Below the pieces are notes generated by a model, which saw only the letters and a program-made list of their open reading frames with translations, had not been told where the DNA came from and ran no database searches. Made by a program: the position numbers and the translations under genes. 7,991 bases of DNA from assembly GCA_019348265.1 (NCBI GenBank), contig JAHWJV010000153.1:1-7991 (forward strand), read 5' to 3'. Numbering within the stretch: position 1 is the first letter of the stretch; each line of letters opens with the position of its first letter. Source of the stretch: Gemmatimonadota bacterium (lineage in GTDB: Bacteria > Gemmatimonadota > Gemmatimonadetes > Longimicrobiales > Longimicrobiaceae). This document shows, piece by piece, positions 1 to 4,924 of the stretch.

Positions 1-345
1 AACAGCAACCTCATCGGGCAGTGGGTGCTCCAGCAGAGCGCTCCAGGTGGCGACGCGCAGGTCCGCGGAAGCATCACGTGCTTCAACAGAAGCCGGCATA
101 CGGCCGATCTCAGCGGCTTGATTGAGCGGAGCGACAATCCCGCCTTCGCGGTGGGCGGCACGGTGTCCTGGACGGTCGGGGATAATGGTGAGGGCGCGTA
201 CGAGCCGCCGGACGAGGCTACCCCCATGACCCTCTTCGTGTCGGGGGCGGGTCCGATTTGTGGCAGCAACCAGACCCGCGTGCCGATCACCCATGGCAAC
301 ATCCAGGTGCGCGCTGACGGCAGCGGCGGCGGCGGACAGAACTGA
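1..345 (+). CDS. C-terminal part of a probable secreted beta-rich protein, function unknown (5' truncated)
   Basis: The reading frame is open from the first base of the window to a TGA at 343-345, giving the last 114 residues of a longer protein; the true start lies outside. A GTG at 25 could be taken as a start, but the frame continues upstream of it without a stop, so I treat the gene as truncated. The visible part is polar and rich in Gly, Ser, Thr and Val, with alternating hydrophobic residues as in a beta-sandwich. It has two cysteines (C27 in ITCFN and C87 in PICGSN) that could form a disulfide in an exported protein, a DNGEG motif at residues 61-65 followed by PPDEA, and a Gly-rich tail. 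The pattern ITCFN...DNGEG..PPD...C...HGNIQVR resembles, from memory, a recurring domain in bacterial exported proteins of unknown role. Export is inferred, because the N-terminus is not visible. It converges on the kinase gene, with the hairpin at 391-422 between them. Confidence 0.7.
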   Translation, partial: NSNLIGQWVLQQSAPGGDAQVRGSITCFNRSRHTADLSGLIERSDNPAFAVGGTVSWTVGDNGEGAYEPPDEATPMTLFVSGAGPICGSNQTRVPITHGNIQVRADGSGGGGQN

Positions 346-390
346 TCGGCACCGGCGGTGAGAGCCAGCCGAGCCGAGAGCTGACAGCGG

Positions 391-422
391 GAGGGGGCGC
401 CAGATCGATGTGGCGCCCCCTC
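391..422. terminator. Strong hairpin between convergent genes, probable bidirectional terminator
   Basis: The arms GAGGGGGCGCCA (391-402) and TGGCGCCCCCTC (411-422) are perfect reverse complements: a 12-bp GC-rich stem with an 8-base loop. It lies 45 bases after the stop of the plus-strand gene and 24 bases after the stop of the minus-strand kinase, so it could end transcription from both sides. Neither side has a real run of T (plus side TTCGCGTC), so it is not a textbook intrinsic terminator. GC-rich bacteria often use such hairpins without a clear U-tract, so the terminator role is inferred from position and stem strength. Confidence 0.7.
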
Positions 423-446
423 TTCGCGTCGGGCAATACTACATAG

Positions 447-3400
447 TCAGCCGGCGGACGCTGTCAGGAGTTGGTCAGGATCGCTCCCGGACGGGATGCC
501 GAGCGTGAACGTCGTACCTCTGCCGAGCTCGCTCTCGGCCGCGAGGCTGCCGCCGAGCAGCCTGGCGAGCTCGCGGCTGACCGCGAGCCCGAGGCCGGTC
601 CCCCCGACCGCGCGGCTGGAGCTGGAATCCGCCTGCCAGAAGGGGTCGAAGATGTGCCTGAGGTGCTCCGGGGAGACCCCGATACCCGTGTCCCTCACGC
701 GGAAGACGATCTCGTCGCCTTCGCGGCGCGTGTCGAAGTAGATGCCGCCGGTGTCGGTGAACTTCACGGAGTTGCCGAGCAGGTTGATGAGGATCTGTCG
801 GAGCTTGCGTCCGTCCGTCACGAGTGAGAGCGACTCTACATCGCCGCTGGACTGGAACTCGAGGCTCTTCGCGCCGGCGAGGGGCTCGACGATCGCGCAG
901 ACCTCCTGGACGAGCTCAGCCATGTCCACCGGCTCCAGGTTTACGACTTCGCGGCCCGCGTCGATGCGACTGAAGGTGAGGATCTCCTCGATGATGGAGA
1001 GCAGGTGGCGGGCGGCGCGCTCCATCCGCTCGACCTGCGACGATGCGCCGGGCCCGATCGACTCGGGGACTCCCATCTGGAGCAGGTCGGCGTACCCGAT
1101 CATCGCGTTGAGAGGCGTGCGAAGCTCGTGCGACATGGTCGCGAGGAACTCCGTCTTGGTGCGGCTGGCGGCGAGGGCCTCGTCGTACAGGCGGGCGCGG
1201 TCGAGCGTAACCGCCGCGCGCCGGCCGAGCTCCCTGGCGAGGGCGTCGTCCTCGGCGGTGAACTTCCGCGATCCGCGCCGGCGGGCCAGCGTGAGCGCGC
1301 CGAGGGTGCTCTGCTCGAGCTTGATCGGCACGATCAGCATGGAGCCGAGATCGAGCGAGCGCAGCAGCCGCAGGTGCTCGGGGTCCTTGGCGGAGAGGGC
1401 GAGCATCGCGTCGGGGACCTCCGGCACCAGTCGGCTCTCGCCCGCTCGGATGACGCTACCGACGACGTGGTCCTCCCGTCCTATCTCGGGCGGGTATCTC
1501 GCCACCATCTCGGCGTATATCTTCTCGCGAGCGGCGTCGGCTCCCGCCCACTGGTGCCTCGTCAGCGCGCCGGTGTCGTCCACCAGGTGCACCGCGCACC
1601 AATCGCCGAGTCGCGGAATGACGAGTCGGCAGAGGCTCGACAGCGCCTGCTCGGTGTCGGCGGAGGCGGCGAGCACCGCGCCGGCTTCGGCCAGCAGCTC
1701 GAGCCGCTTGCCGGCCCGGATCGCCTCCTCCGCCCGTGCCTCGGCGAGGCCCCGCGCCTGTTCGACATCCCGCTCGGCGCGCCGCAGACTCTCGACGTCC
1801 GTGTTCGTCCCGAACCAGCGCACCACCTCGCCGGCCTCGTTCTTCACGGGCGCGACCCGGGTGAGGAAGGTGCGGAACTCGCCCTCGGAGCTGCGCAGGG
1901 GGAACTCCATCTCGAACGGCTCGCCGGTGCGGAGCGAGGCGGTCCACTCTTCCAGCACCCGCGGTAGCGTTCGCGGGTCGTGCACGCGCTGCCAGCCCCA
2001 GCCTTCCATCTGCTCGGGGGCGGTCCCCGTGTAATCGTACCAGCGCTGGTTGTACCAGAAGATGTACCCGTCGTGATCGGCCATCCAGGCGAGCTGGGGG
2101 ATGGACTCGGCGAGCCCGCGGAAAAGCGCCTCGCTGCGACGCGTGGCAGCCTCCGCCTCCATCCGCTCGGTGATGTCGAGCACCACTGCGATCCGGGCGG
2201 GGCGCCCATCCACGGTAGTGTCGCCGGTGGTGACCTCGACGTCTCTGACCGCGCCGTCCTTGCGCCGGTGCCGCAGCGTCCAGCGGGCCACTCCGCCCGG
2301 CCGCGTCTCGTTCAGCATCGTCTCGGGCTGCGGCAGGTCCTCGGGTGGCCGTATGTCGCGCACGGTGAGCCGTACGAACTCCTCGCGGCTATACCCGTAG
2401 CGGTCGATCGCGGCCTGGTTCACCTCCCGAAAGGCGAGCGTCTCGACATCGTAGACCCAGGTGGGGAGGGGACTGCGGTGAAAGAGCAGCCGGAAGCGCT
2501 CCTCGCTCTCCTGTCTTGCGGCGAGGGTGTCCAGCAGGTGCTGTTGCGCCTCCTCCAGCTCGGCGTTGAGCGTCCTCGCCTCCTCGACCTGCACCTCGAG
2601 CTCCACCCCCTGCTCCTCGAGCATCGTGGTTTTCGCGGCGAGCTCGGTAGCCTGCACCTCGAGCTGCGCCGCCTGGTTGGCCACGCGGGCGAGGGCGCGG
2701 CGTTCCTCGGTCAGGTCGTGGAGGATCACTGCGCGGACGGTGCGGCCGGCGGCTTCGACGGGGAGCAGCAGCAGCGTGCCCTCCCCGGTGCTGCCGTCGC
2801 GCCGCAGGAAGCGGAGGTCATGGCGAGAGCCGCTGGTCCCGCCGCGCAATGCCAGCTCGACTGCCGCGCGTCCATCCACCACCTGGAGCATGTCGAGGAG
2901 CGGCTTCCCTTCGGCAACGCGCGCGGTGCGACCGAGGAGCTTCTCGGCGCCCGGATTCCAGCTCAGGATGTAGCCGCGCGCGTCCACCGCGATGATCGGG
3001 TCGGGCGAGGCGTCGAGCAGCGCCGCCAGGAACGCGTCCGTCACGACGGCGCGCCGGGCGGGGTGCGGCTCGAGCTCCCGCAGCCCTTCCAGGACGCGGC
3101 TCCTGGTCGTTCGGTAAGTCCGGCGCTTGGCCGTTATCGCCGCCGCGCGCTCGATCAGCTCCGGACCGACCTGTTCAGCGGGGACCAGCCACACCTCGCC
3201 GAGCCCGGGCGCGAAGAGGATCGCCCGCTCGAGCCGAGCTCGATCTTCCGGACGGGTGACGACGATCGTCTGCAGGGAGGGGTCGAGCCGGTGCAGGTTG
3301 CGGAGCGTGTCGATCGCGTTGCGCGGCGCCCCGTCCGCGAGCAGACAGTCCACCTCTCGGACGACGCGTCGGAGGGCGAGCGGAGGAGCGGACGGGTCGA

Positions 3401-3485
3401 CACGAGCCTCGGCTGCGCCGGAGAGCGCTCGCTCCCATGGGTTCACCGGGTCCGCGGCGGCACGGACAATTCCCGCTATGGACAT
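447..3485 (-). CDS. Soluble multi-PAS/GAF sensor histidine kinase with N-terminal receiver-like domain
   Basis: A 1012-residue sensor kinase with no transmembrane segment or signal peptide, so it should sense in the cytoplasm. Domains in order: a degenerate receiver-like region (about 1-118); PAS 1 (about 150-260); a heptad-rich coiled coil (about 262-328); PAS 2 (about 327-442, ending VVLDITER); PAS 3 (about 450-566, with WYDYTG and WFGTNTDV); a short helix; GAF (about 595-765); a HisKA dimerisation domain with the H-box SHELRTPLN and phospho-acceptor H786; and an HATPase_c domain with N-box NLLGNSVKF (catalytic N905), G1 DTGIGV (932-937), F-box FDPFWQ (946-951) and G2 GGTGLGLA (961-968). 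All kinase motifs are intact, so it should autophosphorylate. There is no C-terminal receiver and no partner regulator in the window. The ATG at 3485-3483 directly follows the TAG of the upstream gene, in the same frame, and I see no Shine-Dalgarno sequence, which suggests translational coupling. The chosen start is supported because residues 2-9 can form the first strand of the receiver-like fold. The ligand sensed is unknown. Confidence 0.93.
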   Translation of the reverse strand: MSIAGIVRAAADPVNPWERALSGAAEARVDPSAPPLALRRVVREVDCLLADGAPRNAIDTLRNLHRLDPSLQTIVVTRPEDRARLERAILFAPGLGEVWLVPAEQVGPELIERAAAITAKRRTYRTTRSRVLEGLRELEPHPARRAVVTDAFLAALLDASPDPIIAVDARGYILSWNPGAEKLLGRTARVAEGKPLLDMLQVVDGRAAVELALRGGTSGSRHDLRFLRRDGSTGEGTLLLLPVEAAGRTVRAVILHDLTEERRALARVANQAAQLEVQATELAAKTTMLEEQGVELEVQVEEARTLNAELEEAQQHLLDTLAARQESEERFRLLFHRSPLPTWVYDVETLAFREVNQAAIDRYGYSREEFVRLTVRDIRPPEDLPQPETMLNETRPGGVARWTLRHRRKDGAVRDVEVTTGDTTVDGRPARIAVVLDITERMEAEAATRRSEALFRGLAESIPQLAWMADHDGYIFWYNQRWYDYTGTAPEQMEGWGWQRVHDPRTLPRVLEEWTASLRTGEPFEMEFPLRSSEGEFRTFLTRVAPVKNEAGEVVRWFGTNTDVESLRRAERDVEQARGLAEARAEEAIRAGKRLELLAEAGAVLAASADTEQALSSLCRLVIPRLGDWCAVHLVDDTGALTRHQWAGADAAREKIYAEMVARYPPEIGREDHVVGSVIRAGESRLVPEVPDAMLALSAKDPEHLRLLRSLDLGSMLIVPIKLEQSTLGALTLARRRGSRKFTAEDDALARELGRRAAVTLDRARLYDEALAASRTKTEFLATMSHELRTPLNAMIGYADLLQMGVPESIGPGASSQVERMERAARHLLSIIEEILTFSRIDAGREVVNLEPVDMAELVQEVCAIVEPLAGAKSLEFQSSGDVESLSLVTDGRKLRQILINLLGNSVKFTDTGGIYFDTRREGDEIVFRVRDTGIGVSPEHLRHIFDPFWQADSSSSRAVGGTGLGLAVSRELARLLGGSLAAESELGRGTTFTLGIPSGSDPDQLLTASAG

Positions 3486-4649
3486 CTACAGCAGGGGAAG
3501 GTTCACGAGCGCGCGGCCGATCCAGACTTTGAGGAGGTCGGTCGTCGGCGACATCACATGACTCGCCCTGGCGTCGCGCAACATCCTCGCGAGCTTGCCG
3601 TTCTCCCGATAGCCGATCCCCCCGGTGAGCGTCATCGCCTCATTGGCTATCTTCACGGCGGCGTCTCCCGCCGCGGCCTTGCACGCGAGCACGGCGACCA
3701 GCGCCTCAGGCTCGCCTGCGTCGGCGGCGGAAGCGGCGGAATAGACCAGCTGCCGCGCCATCTGCAGCTCGGTCCAGAGCTCGCCCAGCCGGTGCGCCAG
3801 GACCGGGCTGTCTCCCAGGATCTCGCCGGAATGCGAGTGCCGGCGCGTGGCGAGGTGTTCGCGCGCTGCCTCCAGCGACGCTCCCGCCACGCCGAGATAG
3901 GTCCCCGCCATGGCCATGAGGAAGTAGGGCGCCACCACCTCGAAGACGTACCACAGCTGGTCTCCCTCGCGACCCAGCAGGTTTTCCGCTCGGACCGGGG
4001 CCCCCGCGAAGGTCACGGAGCGGGAGCTGTTGCTCCTCATCCCCAGCCCCAGCCACGGCTCACTCCACTCCAGTCCCGGGCCGGTATTCTCTACGACGAC
4101 GCAGCTGAAGGTCCCCTCGTCGTCGCCCTCGCCGCCGGCAGCGGTGGAGACCACGTACGAGTCCGCGCGGCCGCCGTTCGTGACGAACGATTTCGTGCCG
4201 GTGAGCAGGTAGCCGGCGTCATCGTGCACGAGCGCGGTCTCCGGGAGCCAGAAGTGCGAGCCGGTGCCAGCCTCGCTGAGCGCCAGGGTGGTAATGTGCT
4301 CACCGCGAGCGATCGGCTCCAGAAAGGCCTGCTTCTGGTAGTCCGTGGCCCTGGCCGCGATCACCGCCGTTCCCACACAGTGCATCGCGTAGCACAGAGC
4401 GGTCGAGGGACTCTCCTGCGCCAGCGCCTCCGCGATCCCGGCCAGGCTGCGGAGCCCTTCGCCGTGACCACCGAGATCCCCGGGTACATGAAGTCCCATG
4501 AGCCCCGCGGACCCGAGCGCGCGCATCGCCGGCTCCGGCCAGACGGCCTCCGCATCCTCGCGCTCCGCGTTCGGCGCGATCACCGTACGGGCAATCTCCT
4601 GCGCGAGAGCGAGCAGCTCCCTCGGCGGGCGTGGCTGGCCTGTCGTCAT
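3486..4649 (-). CDS. Acyl-CoA dehydrogenase-family flavoprotein lacking the usual catalytic glutamate
   Basis: A 387-residue protein, the usual length for this family, with the all-helical N domain (1-120), the beta middle domain and the helical C domain in order. LSEAGTGSH at 124-132 stands where the family has T/S-E-P-x-A-G-S-D; GTKSFVTNG (151-159), GGIGY (343-347) and RDAR (358-361) are clear family marks. Members normally use FAD to oxidise acyl-CoA to enoyl-CoA and pass electrons to ETF. Here the residue aligned without gaps to medium-chain acyl-CoA dehydrogenase Glu376 is S367 (in SPTTD), and the alternative isovaleryl-type Glu position on helix G also seems to lack Glu. The Gln that normally precedes GG by three residues is Thr. 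The substrate and even the dehydrogenase reaction are therefore uncertain; another flavin reaction is possible. I chose the ATG at 4649 because homology begins there. The frame is open upstream to an ATG at 4895, but that stretch is Arg/Pro/Ser-rich and unlike the family. No clear ribosome binding site is seen. It is the first gene of a pair with the kinase. Confidence 0.85.
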   Translation of the reverse strand: MTTGQPRPPRELLALAQEIARTVIAPNAEREDAEAVWPEPAMRALGSAGLMGLHVPGDLGGHGEGLRSLAGIAEALAQESPSTALCYAMHCVGTAVIAARATDYQKQAFLEPIARGEHITTLALSEAGTGSHFWLPETALVHDDAGYLLTGTKSFVTNGGRADSYVVSTAAGGEGDDEGTFSCVVVENTGPGLEWSEPWLGLGMRSNSSRSVTFAGAPVRAENLLGREGDQLWYVFEVVAPYFLMAMAGTYLGVAGASLEAAREHLATRRHSHSGEILGDSPVLAHRLGELWTELQMARQLVYSAASAADAGEPEALVAVLACKAAAGDAAVKIANEAMTLTGGIGYRENGKLARMLRDARASHVMSPTTDLLKVWIGRALVNLPLL

Positions 4650-4653
4650 GGTT

Positions 4654-4672
4654 GTGCGGAATCCGTGCGGAA
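4654..4672. repeat. Short direct repeat GTGCGGAA x2, 11-bp period
   Basis: GTGCGGAA occurs at 4654-4661 and again at 4665-4672, exactly 11 bases apart, about one helical turn. On the coding strand of the dehydrogenase-like gene this reads TTCCGCAC twice, ending 4 bases before its ATG, so it occupies the place of a ribosome binding site and early leader. It could be a direct-repeat operator of a regulator or a translational element, or chance in GC-rich DNA. Confidence 0.3.
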
Positions 4673-4780
4673 CAGTCGACTTCGCGCTGCCAGGGTTGCA
4701 AGAACCATCCCAGGGGGCGCGCGGGCGAACGAGGCGACGGTTCACGGAAATGTCCATCCCGTGTCGACTCTTCGCGGAAC

Positions 4781-4792
4781 GCAACCGGTTGC
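4781..4792. promoter_or_regulatory. Perfect 12-bp palindrome GCAACCGGTTGC, candidate LacI/GalR-family operator
   Basis: GCAACCGGTTGC equals its own reverse complement over 12 bases and has a central CpG. LacI/GalR-family operators are typically palindromes with a central CG and GCAA/TTGC-like or AAAC/GTTT-like arms, and such regulators commonly control maltose, maltodextrin and galactose genes. The site lies 132 bases from malQ's ATG and 131 from the leftward start, at the middle of the divergent region, so it could serve either or both promoters. The symmetry does not extend beyond 12 bases, and no regulator gene is in the window. A half-site GGTTGC recurs at 4694-4699. Confidence 0.4.
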
Positions 4793-4878
4793 CGGCATCC
4801 GCCTTGCGCTGCCCCGGCCGCCGTCGATTTCCTTGCGCCGCCACCGATACGAGTACATGCCGAGAACTACCCACGGAA

Positions 4879-4892
4879 GCCCCTCGCGGGGC
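4879..4892 (+). other. Small hairpin in the malQ leader
   Basis: GCCCC (4879-4883) and GGGGC (4888-4892) can pair around a TCGC loop, a 5-bp stem 32 bases before the malQ ATG. If the malQ transcript starts upstream of it, it would sit in the 5' untranslated region. It is short and could be chance in GC-rich DNA; no riboswitch-like structure is visible around it. Confidence 0.2.
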
Positions 4893-4910
4893 CACGTCGC
4901 CGCCGAACGC

Positions 4911-4919
4911 GAGGCGAGG
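4911..4919 (+). promoter_or_regulatory. Ribosome binding site of malQ
   Basis: Two GAGG copies (4911-4914 and 4916-4919) precede the ATG at 4925; the nearer one leaves a 5-base spacer, acceptable for a Shine-Dalgarno site. This supports the ATG at 4925 over starts further upstream in the same open frame. Confidence 0.55.
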
Positions 4920-4924
4920 CGCCC

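Larger units (their letters stand above)
4650..4924. promoter_or_regulatory. Divergent intergenic region between the acyl-CoA dehydrogenase-like gene and malQ
   Basis: This 275-base stretch must carry promoters for both the leftward dehydrogenase/kinase pair and the rightward malQ/galT operon. Frames stay open across it on both strands (for example the minus frame to 4895 and the plus frame from 4631), but their translations are low-complexity Arg/Pro/Ala sequence with no resemblance to the adjoining families, so I read it as non-coding. It holds a central 12-bp palindrome (4781-4792), a short direct repeat next to the leftward start (4654-4672), a small hairpin (4879-4892) and a GAGG ribosome binding site before malQ. 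I do not see a convincing -35/-10 pair on either strand; the TTGCAA at 4696-4701 is the nearest thing for the leftward gene. Confidence 0.6.

Noticed and set aside
742..2034. Plus-strand open frame of 430 codons antisense to the kinase
   Set aside because: Ser/Arg-rich translation with no domain, a shadow of the kinase codons.
4673..4701. Possible leftward promoter with TTGCAA as the -35 box
   Set aside because: No acceptable -10 hexamer at a 16-18 base spacing; the best match is GACTGT, too weak to list.
4833..4859. Possible malQ promoter TTGCGC-15-TACATG
   Set aside because: The spacer is short and both boxes are poor matches; not better than chance in this region.
4650..4895. 82-residue N-terminal extension of the acyl-CoA dehydrogenase-like protein (ATG at 4895 or 4757)
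   Set aside because: Arg/Pro/Ser-rich and unlike the family; starting at 4649 gives the normal length of 387 residues. The in-frame ATG at 4757 cannot be fully excluded.
4631..4924. 98-residue N-terminal extension of MalQ
   Set aside because: Overlaps the divergent gene start, is low in complexity, and a GAGG ribosome binding site supports the ATG at 4925.
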